From Mesorhizobium caraganae (GTDB lineage: Bacteria > Pseudomonadota > Alphaproteobacteria > Rhizobiales > Rhizobiaceae): a stretch of 64,000 nucleotides of DNA. Below, piece after piece: positions 55,810-62,880 of the stretch. Every line of letters starts with the position of its first letter. Position 1 is the first letter of the stretch. The stretch spans positions 806,001 through 870,000 of the forward strand of contig NZ_JAFCGY010000001.1 of assembly GCF_016836705.1 (NCBI RefSeq), given 5' to 3'. The notes under the pieces are model-generated. The model was given only the letters and a program-made list of their open reading frames with translations. It did not search any database and was not told the origin of the DNA. Made by a program: the position numbers and the translations under genes.

Positions 55810-55881
55810 ATGATCAACCTGTCCGCCACGTATTGGTACTTTAGCAGCTCGCTGGCGGCGGGAGGATTGCGCTCGATCTGA
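55810..55881 (+). CDS. Aromatic leader peptide for aroG attenuation (23 aa)
   Basis: A short frame, MINLSATYWYFSSSLAAGGL and then RSI-stop, containing Tyr-Trp-Tyr-Phe in a row (codons tat tgg tac ttt, 55831-55842). Four aromatic codons together are what a ribosome-stalling leader for DAHP synthase needs. The predicted transcript starts at or near the A of this ATG, so it is probably leaderless, as is the trpE leader peptide of Sinorhizobium meliloti. An ATG three codons upstream (55801) is in frame but lies in the -10 box. Not a metabolic protein; it acts by being translated. Confidence 0.75.
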   Translation: MINLSATYWYFSSSLAAGGLRSI

Positions 55882-55929
55882 AGATTGCAGCAACAAGTCC
55901 GAACAGCCGCCAGACCTGGCGGCTTTTTT
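55823..55929 (+). promoter_or_regulatory. Four-segment transcription attenuator upstream of aroG
   Basis: Segment 1 ccgcca (55823-55828), segment 2 gctggcggc (55851-55859), segment 3 gccgccag (55906-55913) and segment 4 ctggcggc (55916-55923) followed by TTTTTT (55924-55929). Segments 1:2, 2:3 and 3:4 can each pair. The aromatic codons lie between segments 1 and 2. A ribosome stalled there frees segment 2 to pair with 3 (antiterminator); without stalling 3:4 forms the terminator. Confidence 0.75.
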
Positions 55930-55971
55930 GTTTCAGCCGGCAGGTCTCCTAAAAAACAGGAGCAGAAAGCC

Positions 55972-57063
55972 GTGTTGACCACCACAGACGACCTCCGGGT
56001 CACCGAAATCAGGGCATTGAGCACACCGGAAGAGGTGATGCGCGAGATACCGCGCACGCTGACGGCAACGCGCACCGTGAGCGCATCGCGCAACGCCATC
56101 CATTCCATCCTTACGGGGGCCGACGATCGACTGCTTGTCATCGTTGGCCCTTGTTCCATCCACGATCCGGTCGCGGCCGTTGACTATGCCAGCCGTCTGG
56201 CGGCGCTGCGCGAGACCCTGTCCGACCGGCTCGAGATCGTCATGCGCGTCTATTTCGAGAAGCCGCGCACCACGGTCGGCTGGAAGGGCCTGATCAACGA
56301 TCCCGACCTGGACGGCAGTTTCAACATCGAGAAAGGGTTGCGCATGGCGCGCAACGTCTTGTCGGCCGTCAACAATCTCGGCCTGCCGGCAGCGACCGAG
56401 TTCCTCGATATGACCATCCCGCAATACATTGCCGACCTCGTCGCCTGGGGCGCCATCGGGGCGCGCACCACCGAAAGCCAGATCCACCGCGAGCTGGCAT
56501 CGGGCCTGTCCTGCCCCGTCGGCTTCAAGAACGGCACCGACGGCAACCTGCGGATCGCCGCCGAGGCGGTGAAATCGGCTGCCCAGCCGCATCATTTCAT
56601 GGCGGTGACCAAGGGTGGGCGCAGCGCCATTGCTGCAACCACCGGCAATGAGGACTGCCATGTCATCCTGCGCGGCGGCGTTCAGCCGAATTATGACGCG
56701 GCGAGCGTCGAGGCGGCCTCGACCGAACTCGCCCGCATCGGTGTCGCGCCGCGGCTGATGATCGATGTCAGCCACGCCAACTCGGCGAAGAAGCCGGAGA
56801 ATCAGCCCAAGGTGGCGGCCGACGTGGCCGGCCAGGTGGCAGCGGGCGACGAGCGCATCATCGGCGTCATGATCGAGAGCAATCTCGTCGCCGGCCGGCA
56901 GGACGTGGTGCCCGGCAAGCCGCTCGTCTATGGCCAGAGCATCACCGATGGCTGCATCGACTGGGCGACCACCGAGACGGTGCTGCACGGCCTCGCCGGC
57001 ACCGTCGAATGGCGCCGCTCAACCCGCCGCGCCATGCTGGAGAGCCGGCAGGGCGCGGCTTGA
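55972..57063 (+). CDS. aroG: 3-deoxy-7-phosphoheptulonate synthase, class I
   Basis: AroG joins PEP and erythrose-4-phosphate, the entry to the shikimate pathway. The 363-residue protein is class I (E. coli AroG-like): LLVIVGPCSIHDPVAAVDYA near 58-77, VYFEKPRTTVGWKGLINDPD near 93-112, ARTTESQIHRELASGLSCP (near 165-183), PVGFKNGTDGN and DVSHANSAKKPENQ near 265. The start is a GTG at 55972 with AGGAG nine bases before; a TTG follows directly. The attenuator described above controls it. Rhizobia usually rely on class II enzymes as well. Confidence 0.93.
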   Translation: MLTTTDDLRVTEIRALSTPEEVMREIPRTLTATRTVSASRNAIHSILTGADDRLLVIVGPCSIHDPVAAVDYASRLAALRETLSDRLEIVMRVYFEKPRTTVGWKGLINDPDLDGSFNIEKGLRMARNVLSAVNNLGLPAATEFLDMTIPQYIADLVAWGAIGARTTESQIHRELASGLSCPVGFKNGTDGNLRIAAEAVKSAAQPHHFMAVTKGGRSAIAATTGNEDCHVILRGGVQPNYDAASVEAASTELARIGVAPRLMIDVSHANSAKKPENQPKVAADVAGQVAAGDERIIGVMIESNLVAGRQDVVPGKPLVYGQSITDGCIDWATTETVLHGLAGTVEWRRSTRRAMLESRQGAA

Positions 57064-57090
57064 CGCTTGCCGGCGTTTGCCCGGCACTTA

Positions 57091-57301
57091 CCCCCACCCT
57101 TAATCCCTCCCCACAAGGGGCAGGGAGACTCTGCTGGCGCTGATCCGGCAAATTATTGACGTCTGGATGCAGGGGCGGAGATAAACAGGGCGCGCGGCAG
57201 CGTTCCCTCCCCCTTGTGCGGAGGGTTAGGGTGGGGGTCCCTTTTCGTAAGAATCCATATGCGATAGCCCTGCCCTTGAGGGGAGGGATTAAGGGTGGGG
57301 G
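57091..57301. repeat. MITE-like inverted-repeat element (family D)
   Basis: Perfect 22-bp inverted ends, cccccacccttaatccctcc+cc (57091-57112) and its complement (57280-57301), extended by TA on both sides, bound a 211-base unit. Inside is a third related piece (ccctcccccttgtgcggagggttagggtggggg). No gene is seen in the 302-base gap. TA at both ends would fit an IS630/mariner-type target but is also part of the palindrome. Confidence 0.65.
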
Positions 57302-57365
57302 TATTCGTAAAGCGCAAGGGCGCCCAGGCCATAGGCGGCGATTGCACTGCGGCGGGTAGCAGCAA

Positions 57366-58001
57366 TCATGCCGCTTTCAAACCGTGCCAGGCGGTCAGCA
57401 CCGAAACCACAACCAGAAGCAGTCCGGCCGCCCGGCCGGCAAATATGGTCGCCCGCGGATTGGCGACCAGCAGATTGCGGCTGCGCCCGGCTGACACTGC
57501 GAGCCCGCCATAGACGGCAAATTGCGTGGCGACCGTCATCAATCCCATGATGGCCGCCTGAATCCAGATCGGGCCATAGGCCGGCTTCAGGAATTGCGGA
57601 TAGACGGCGAAGACGAAGAGATAGGCTTTGGGATTGATCAGGCAGATCACCAGCCCCTGGCGAAACGCCTTCCATGCGGAGCGGCTGCCGGCCGGCCCGT
57701 CTTGGCCGACCTTGATCGAGCTGCGTATCAGCGTCAGGCCGATATAGGCCATGTAGGCGGCGCCCGCGATGAGCAGCGGGTTGTAGAGGATCGGCACGAA
57801 ATGCATCAGCAGGCCGACGCCGACCGCGCCGTTCAGCGTATGCACCATGCCGCCCGTCATGATGCCGCCGGTCGCGGCAAGCCCTCTGTTACCGCCGCCG
57901 GTCAGCGCATTGGCAAGCACGAACAGCATATCCATGCCGGGCACGATGATGATGCCGAACAGCAGGATAAAGAACAGCCAGAGATTCTCTGCATAACTCA
58001 T
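57366..58001 (-). CDS. LysE-family amino-acid exporter
   Basis: A 211-residue inner-membrane protein with about six helices. The LysE/RhtB N-terminus is FFILLFGIIIVPGMDMLFVL (about 9-28), with PGMDML in the family's conserved position, then GGIMTGGMVHTLNGAVGVGL and ICLINPKAYLFVFAVYPQF (about 115-133) with the typical NPKA. Such proteins export amino acids or related small molecules. The start at 58001 (MSYAEN) is chosen for the family N-terminus. It is divergent from the WYL regulator, which may control it. Confidence 0.88.
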   Translation of the reverse strand: MSYAENLWLFFILLFGIIIVPGMDMLFVLANALTGGGNRGLAATGGIMTGGMVHTLNGAVGVGLLMHFVPILYNPLLIAGAAYMAYIGLTLIRSSIKVGQDGPAGSRSAWKAFRQGLVICLINPKAYLFVFAVYPQFLKPAYGPIWIQAAIMGLMTVATQFAVYGGLAVSAGRSRNLLVANPRATIFAGRAAGLLLVVVSVLTAWHGLKAA

Positions 58002-58128
58002 GTCAGTTGCCTGTCGCTTGCTCACGGTGTGCCGTTGAGGAATTTGTTGATTTTCAAGCCGATAGGCAGTCCAATAGACCATCCCAACTGACGGGGATGT
58101 GTCAGTAGCGTTTTGATCGGGAGAGGAA

Positions 58129-58830
58129 ATGCGCAAGGCGTCGCGCCTGTTCGAGATCATCCAGATCCTGCGGCTGGCAAGGCAGCCGGTAACGGCGGCA
58201 ATGATCGCCGAGCAGCTGGAAGTGACGGTCCGCTCGATCTATCGCGACATCGCCGCCCTGCAGGCGATGCGCGTGCCGATCGAGGGCGGGCGCGGCATCG
58301 GTTATATCCTGCGCCCCGGCTTCGATCTGCCGCCGCTGATGTTTTCGATCGAGGAAATGGAGGCGATCGTGCTGTCGCTGGCGCTGCTGGAGCGCACGGG
58401 CGACAGCGAACTCAAGCAGGCGGCCAAGCGCGTCAGCGCCAAAATTGCAGGTGCTGTGCCGCCGCCCTTGCGCCAGGCGTTCGACGCCAATGCGTTGCAT
58501 GTCTGGGGCTTCGCCGCGCCCGCAATCGGCACCATCGATCTGGCGCTGGTGCGCCGCGCCATCCGCGACGAGGAGAAGCTCGATCTCTCCTATCGCGACG
58601 AAATGGGCCGCGCTTCCGAGCGGCTGATCCGCCCGATCGCGCTGATCTACTACTCAGAGACCGCCAACATCGTCGCCTGGTGCGAACTGCGCCAGGCCAT
58701 CCGCAATTTCCGCAGCGACCGCATCGAGGATTGCCGGGCGACCGGCCTGCGCTTCAAGGGCGAAGGCGATCGCTTGCGGCAAGTCTGGGTCGATGGCTGG
58801 GAGACGAACGCCGTGGCCGCGACCGGCTGA
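58129..58830 (+). CDS. YafY-type HTH/WYL-domain transcriptional regulator
   Basis: A 233-residue regulator with an N-terminal winged HTH (RLFEIIQILRLARQPVTAAM then LEVTVRSIYRDIAALQAM, residues 5-50) and a C-terminal WYL domain (EEKLDLSYRDEMGRASERLI near 151-170, IYYSETANIVAWCELR near 178-193). WYL domains sense small or nucleic-acid ligands. It is divergent from the LysE-type exporter gene across 127 bases. A GGAG-type site precedes the ATG. It is followed after 5 bases by the convergent stop of the next gene. Confidence 0.9.
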   Translation: MRKASRLFEIIQILRLARQPVTAAMIAEQLEVTVRSIYRDIAALQAMRVPIEGGRGIGYILRPGFDLPPLMFSIEEMEAIVLSLALLERTGDSELKQAAKRVSAKIAGAVPPPLRQAFDANALHVWGFAAPAIGTIDLALVRRAIRDEEKLDLSYRDEMGRASERLIRPIALIYYSETANIVAWCELRQAIRNFRSDRIEDCRATGLRFKGEGDRLRQVWVDGWETNAVAATG

Positions 58831-58835
58831 GTCTA

Positions 58836-59945
58836 TTACCGCACGTCCATCCAGCGCTTTTCCTCGAACGAGCGCGCCATGGCGTGTACGGTGCGCTCGA
58901 TCTCCAGCCCCTCGGCGAACTCGATCACCCGCGCCGGCTTGCCGGCAAGCCGTGTCAGCAGTTCGTGGCACTCGATGATCTTGAGATCGTTGAAACCAAG
59001 GCCGTGGCCGGGCGCCGGCAGGAAGGCGTCGTAGGGTTTGTGGTGCGGCGCCACCAATATGGTGCGGTAGCCCTGCTCGGTCGGGCGGTCGGCGGTGACA
59101 TAGAGCTGGATTTCGTTCATCCGCTCCTGATCGAACAGGATCGATCCCTTGGAGCCGAAAATCTGAATGGCGATGCGACCCTTGCGGCCCCAGGCCGAGC
59201 GGTTGACCAGCAGCGTGCCGGCAATGCCGTTTTCCAGATGCATCAGCACGCTGGCAATGTCATAGGTCTCGACGGCGCGGCGGCCGCCGCTGGCCAGCTT
59301 GCGGTCGGCATAGGGCTTGGCCATGTCGCAGATGACTTTTGCCACGCGGCCGAACAGCGCCGAGACCAGCGACAGCGGATGCACGGCGAAATCGTCAAGC
59401 GCGCCATAGCCGGACGCCGCCTCATGCTTCCAGAAGAACAGCGCTTCCGGGTCAGCCATGAAGTCCTCGTCCATCTCGATGCGCAGATGGTTGACTTCGC
59501 CGATGATCTTCTCCTCCAGCAGCGCGCCGATGTGGCGGATCGCCGGGCTCTGTATGTAGTTGTAGCCAAGTGCGGCGACCTTGCCGGACTTCTTCGCCGC
59601 GGCTGCCATCGCCTCGGCCTCGGCAAAGCTCGGCGCCATCGGCTTTTCGCACCACAGATGCTTGCCGGCTTCGAGGATGGCGATGGCCATTTCCGGATGG
59701 AACTGGTTGGGTGTGGTCAAGGAGACGATATCGACCTCCGGATCGTTGACGACGGCGCGCCAGTCGCCCGAAGCCTTGGCGAAACCGAATTCGCCCGCCT
59801 TGCGTTTGGCCAGTTCCTCATTGACCTCGCCGAGATGGACGAGCCTTGGTTTGGCGACATCCGGAAAGACGGCACCGACGGCACTCCACGCTATGGCGTG
59901 GCACTTGCCCATGAAACCCGTGCCGATAAGACCGACGCCGACCAT
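58836..59945 (-). CDS. Gfo/Idh/MocA-family dehydrogenase
   Basis: A 369-residue NAD(P)-dependent sugar or cyclitol dehydrogenase. It has the cofactor loop GVGLIGTGFMGKCHAIAWSA (residues 2-21), LTTPNQFHPEMAIAIL near 76-91, the catalytic Lys in HLWCEKPMAPSFAEAE (near 100) and the later DDFAVHPLSLVSAL with the likely active His. The ATG at 59945 follows GGAGAAGAAG. It is divergent from the RpiR regulator and so is a likely member of the inositol regulon; it could oxidise scyllo-inositol or another inositol. The exact substrate is unknown. Confidence 0.88.
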   Translation of the reverse strand: MVGVGLIGTGFMGKCHAIAWSAVGAVFPDVAKPRLVHLGEVNEELAKRKAGEFGFAKASGDWRAVVNDPEVDIVSLTTPNQFHPEMAIAILEAGKHLWCEKPMAPSFAEAEAMAAAAKKSGKVAALGYNYIQSPAIRHIGALLEEKIIGEVNHLRIEMDEDFMADPEALFFWKHEAASGYGALDDFAVHPLSLVSALFGRVAKVICDMAKPYADRKLASGGRRAVETYDIASVLMHLENGIAGTLLVNRSAWGRKGRIAIQIFGSKGSILFDQERMNEIQLYVTADRPTEQGYRTILVAPHHKPYDAFLPAPGHGLGFNDLKIIECHELLTRLAGKPARVIEFAEGLEIERTVHAMARSFEEKRWMDVR

Positions 59946-59986
59946 CTTCTTCTCCACTTGCCTAAAATCCTCGGTGGATGAATTAG

Positions 59987-60007
59987 TCCATTTTGTTCTG
60001 AAATGGA
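59987..60007. promoter_or_regulatory. Operator candidate between the dehydrogenase and the RpiR gene
   Basis: TCCATTT-N7-AAATGGA is a perfect inverted repeat with 7-base arms in the 132-base divergent intergenic region (59946-60077). Its AAATGGAAT end resembles the ATGGAAT part of the sites at 50515 and 62785. It is a candidate binding site for the adjacent RpiR regulator. Confidence 0.5.
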
Positions 60008-60077
60008 ATGTCTGCCTCATTTTTTATGGCGTTCTTGCGCTGGCTGGCTATGATGGGGCAGAGAGGACGTTTCACGG

Positions 60078-60944
60078 ATGAGCTTGGACGGGCCGACGAT
60101 GGACGAACGGGTACCTCGCGACTTCGAGACGCTGCGCGCCACGATCCTCGATCGCCGCGAAACCTTGCCCAAACGCATCGCCCAGATCGCCGCCTATGCG
60201 CTCGACAATCCTGATGACATCGCCTTCGGCACCGCCGCCAGCATCGCCGCTTCGGCGGGCGTGCAACCCTCGACCCTGATCCGCTTTGCCCAGCAGCTTG
60301 GCTTCGACGGCTTCACCAGCCTGCAGCAGGTGTTTCGCGAGCGGCTGCGCGAGCGCAACTCCTCCTATGACGAGCGCTTGCAGGCACTGCGCGCCAAGGC
60401 CGATGCGGGTGCGGGCCACCGCGCCATCTTCGACGGCTTCGTCGCTGCCGCCAGCACCTCGCTCAATGACATTTCGCGCACGCTGGACGAGGCGCATCTC
60501 GAAGACGCGATCTCGCTGCTTGCCAAGGCCGAGACCATCTATGTGCTCGCCAAGCGCCGATCCTATCCAGTGGCGAGCTACATCGCCTATGCTTTGGGCA
60601 AATTGAAGATCCGCAACCAGCTGATCGAATCCGCCGCCGGGCTGAACGCCGAAATGGTCGCCTTCGCTACGCCGGCGGACGCCGTCATCGCCATCAGCTT
60701 CTCGCCCTACGCGCCAGCCACCATCGAGGAAGCTCGCACCATTTCCGAACAGGGCGTGCCGATCGTCGCCATCACCGACAGCTCGTTTTCGCCGCTGGCG
60801 CAGTTCGCCAGCGTCTGGTTCGAAGTCGCCGAGGCCGATTTCGCCGGCTTCCGCTCGCTGTCGGCAACCATGGCGCTGGCCATGGCGTTGACCGTCGGCG
60901 TCGGCGAGAAGCGGCGAAGCACGAGCCGCAAGCGCAAGGCCTAG
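60078..60944 (+). CDS. iolR: RpiR-family regulator, IolR candidate
   Basis: A 288-residue regulator with an N-terminal RpiR HTH domain (LPKRIAQIAAYALDNPDDIA near 30-49, then AGVQPSTLIRFAQQLGFDGF) and a C-terminal SIS sugar-phosphate-binding domain (about 125-265; VLAKRRSYPVASYIAYAL and VIAISFSPYAPATIEEARTI). In Sinorhizobium the RpiR-type IolR represses inositol genes. The nearby iolG and iolC genes and shared GGAA-type sites support that role here. An ATG seven codons later is another possible start. Confidence 0.85.
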   Translation: MSLDGPTMDERVPRDFETLRATILDRRETLPKRIAQIAAYALDNPDDIAFGTAASIAASAGVQPSTLIRFAQQLGFDGFTSLQQVFRERLRERNSSYDERLQALRAKADAGAGHRAIFDGFVAAASTSLNDISRTLDEAHLEDAISLLAKAETIYVLAKRRSYPVASYIAYALGKLKIRNQLIESAAGLNAEMVAFATPADAVIAISFSPYAPATIEEARTISEQGVPIVAITDSSFSPLAQFASVWFEVAEADFAGFRSLSATMALAMALTVGVGEKRRSTSRKRKA

Positions 60945-61849
60945 ATCACCTCTACGGCAGCCTCGTCTGCCGCCGAAAGCCGGGCCGCGTCACGCGCCGG
61001 CGGCGACCCGAACTGGCGGGCATATTCCCGGCTGAACTGGGAAGCGCTTTCATAGCCGACGGCAAAAGCGACGCTGGCAACATTGCCTGGCTGGGCGAGC
61101 AGTATATGACGGGCCTCCAGCAGCCTTATCTGTTTTTGATACTGGATCGGACTCATCGCGGTCGCCGCCTTGAAGTGACGGTAAAAGGCAGCCTCGCTCA
61201 TATGGGCGATCTGGGCGAGATCGCTGACCCGGATCGGCTGATGGCAATGCGTCCGGATCCAGGCGATCGCCTGGCCGATGCGGGACAGATGGCCATCGGA
61301 GCGCGCCAGCTGGCGAAGCTTCCCGCCCTGGGGTCCTTGCAGCAGCCGAAACAGCATCTCGCGTTCGAGCATGCTGGCCAGCACGGGAATCTCGGCCGGC
61401 CGGTCGAGCAGCCGCATGATTCGACGCAATGCATCGAGCAGGTCTTCATTGACGGGCGAGGTGGCGAAACTGTCGCCGCCAAGCGCCGGCTCGTGCTCGA
61501 CAAGCAGGGCGGCGACGGCCTGCAGGTCAAGGGTGAAGCCGATGGCGAGGTACGGACGCCCGGCGCTCGCTTCGATGATCTGGCTGATGGTGGGCGTTTC
61601 CACCGTGTAGATGAAATAGCTGGCGGGATTGTAACGAAGCGCCCTGTCGCCGATCAGAACCGTCTTCGCGCCCTGCAGCACGAACAGGATCCCGGACCCC
61701 CACACGCCCGCCACGGGCGCCGTGGTGGTCTCGCTGCGGCCGATCGAAAGGTGGGGGATCGCCGTTCTCGTCCGTCGTCCCTGCGCATGGCGGCCGGCGA
61801 TTTCGATCAGTTCCCGCAGTGCCTCGATCATGGCGTAAACATTGCGCAT
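60941..61849 (-). CDS. AraC-family transcriptional regulator
   Basis: A 302-residue regulator. The N-terminal part (about 20-190: IPHLSIGRSETTTAPVAGVW, LRYNPASYFIYTVETPT) is the AraC_N type found in regulators next to SDR and aldo-keto genes, and the C-terminal part has two HTH motifs (VSDLAQIAHMSEAAFYRHFK and VASVAFAVGYESASQFSREY). The start is uncertain: ATG at 61849 or 61831 gives the family N-terminus, while 61933 would add 28 residues. It is divergent from the SDR gene, its probable target. Its stop overlaps the convergent RpiR stop by 4 bases. Confidence 0.87.
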   Translation of the reverse strand: MRNVYAMIEALRELIEIAGRHAQGRRTRTAIPHLSIGRSETTTAPVAGVWGSGILFVLQGAKTVLIGDRALRYNPASYFIYTVETPTISQIIEASAGRPYLAIGFTLDLQAVAALLVEHEPALGGDSFATSPVNEDLLDALRRIMRLLDRPAEIPVLASMLEREMLFRLLQGPQGGKLRQLARSDGHLSRIGQAIAWIRTHCHQPIRVSDLAQIAHMSEAAFYRHFKAATAMSPIQYQKQIRLLEARHILLAQPGNVASVAFAVGYESASQFSREYARQFGSPPARDAARLSAADEAAVEVI

Positions 61850-61931
61850 CCAGGAGGGCCGTGCAAGGCGGACGAGAGGATTAGGCAAGAGGAAGAGAGG
61901 TTTCGGCGCGCGGCATTGCCAGCGGCGCGCC

Positions 61932-61964
61932 ATCTCCGTGTCTCCGATATGGAGAAATGGAGAT
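61932..61964. promoter_or_regulatory. Nested double inverted repeat between araC-type and SDR genes
   Basis: ATCTCC-GTG-TCTCC-GATAT-GGAGA-AAT-GGAGAT: two pairs of arms with equal 3-base spacers about one centre (61948). The right half also supplies the SDR ribosome site (GGAGAT). It is a strong operator candidate in the 121-base divergent region. Confidence 0.5.
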
Positions 61965-61970
61965 ATCAAA

Positions 61971-62699
61971 ATGACGACGACGAAAACCGCTGTGGTGACC
62001 GGCGCCAACAAGGGCATCGGCCGCGAAATCGCCCGAAGGCTGGCGACGATGGGCTTCAAGGTGTGGCTCGGCGCCAGGGATGCCGAGCGCGGCATGGCGG
62101 CAGAACAAGAATTGCACGCCGAAGGCCTGGACGTTCAATGGCTTGCGCTTGACGTCACGCAGGACGACAGCGTGGCGGCCGCCGCCAAAACCGTCAGTGC
62201 GGAAAGCGCCGGTCTCGACGTGTTGGTGAACAATGCCGGCATCGCCATCAATTATGAGTTGCCGCCGAGCGAACAGCATCTGGCCGATATCAGGGCCACC
62301 TATGAGGTCAATGTGTTCGGCCCGATCCGCGTCACCCAGGCCTTTCTGCCGCTGCTGCTGGCAGCGCCGGCCGCGCGTATTGTCATGGTCAGCAGTTCGA
62401 CGGGATCCATCGGCCGCGCGCTCGATTCCGGCACTCCGAACCATGCGATCAACCTGCTGGGCTATGGCAGCTCCAAGACGGCGCTGAACGCCATTACCGT
62501 GGCCTTCGCCCGGGAACTGGCGCCGAGCGGCATCAAAATCAACGCCGCGGCACCCGGCTATACCGCCACCGACCTTAATGGCTTTAAAGGCCACCGCACC
62601 GTGCAGCAGGCGGCCGAGATCGTGATACACTTGGCGACCCTGGATGCAGATGGCCCGAACGCCGGCTATTTCAACGACGATGGCCCGCTCCCCTGGTGA
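61971..62699 (+). CDS. SDR-family oxidoreductase
   Basis: A 242-residue short-chain dehydrogenase with the cofactor loop AVVTGANKGIGREIARRLA (residues 7-25), DVLVNNAGIAINYELP near 84-99 and the catalytic Tyr and Lys in LLGYGSSKTALNAITVAFAR (near 162-181). It resembles carbonyl reductase-like SDRs. The ATG at 61971 follows GGAGATATCAAA. The divergent AraC-type gene is its probable regulator. There is no sign that it belongs to the inositol pathway, although it lies between iolR and iolC. Confidence 0.9.
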   Translation: MTTTKTAVVTGANKGIGREIARRLATMGFKVWLGARDAERGMAAEQELHAEGLDVQWLALDVTQDDSVAAAAKTVSAESAGLDVLVNNAGIAINYELPPSEQHLADIRATYEVNVFGPIRVTQAFLPLLLAAPAARIVMVSSSTGSIGRALDSGTPNHAINLLGYGSSKTALNAITVAFARELAPSGIKINAAAPGYTATDLNGFKGHRTVQQAAEIVIHLATLDADGPNAGYFNDDGPLPW

Positions 62700-62756
62700 A
62701 AGGAGCCGGGCCTCCAAGGTCCCCGGCAGTTATCATCCTCAGCACTTTTAAGAGAA

Positions 62757-62800
62757 GGAACGCTCATTCCATATTGACTATGGATTGGAATTATTATTTC
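62757..62800 (+). promoter_or_regulatory. Two IolR-like sites upstream of iolC
   Basis: GGAA-CGCTCA-TTCC (62757-62770) is an exact GGAA-N6-TTCC motif; GGAA-TTATTA-TTTC (62787-62800) has one mismatch. They are 30 bases apart, start to start, and lie 80-125 bases before the iolC ATG. The known IolR motif of Sinorhizobium is GGAA-N6-TTCC. Confidence 0.6.
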
Positions 62801-62880
62801 ATATTCCCGGCGTCACGCTGCCGCTCGCGCGTGTCCCCCAACTAGGTTGCTCAAGACAACAAGACTGACGGGAGGTTCCA

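Noticed and set aside
57156..57365. Short open frames in both directions in the aroG-LysE gap
   Set aside because: They lie in an inverted repeat of low complexity and have no ribosome site.
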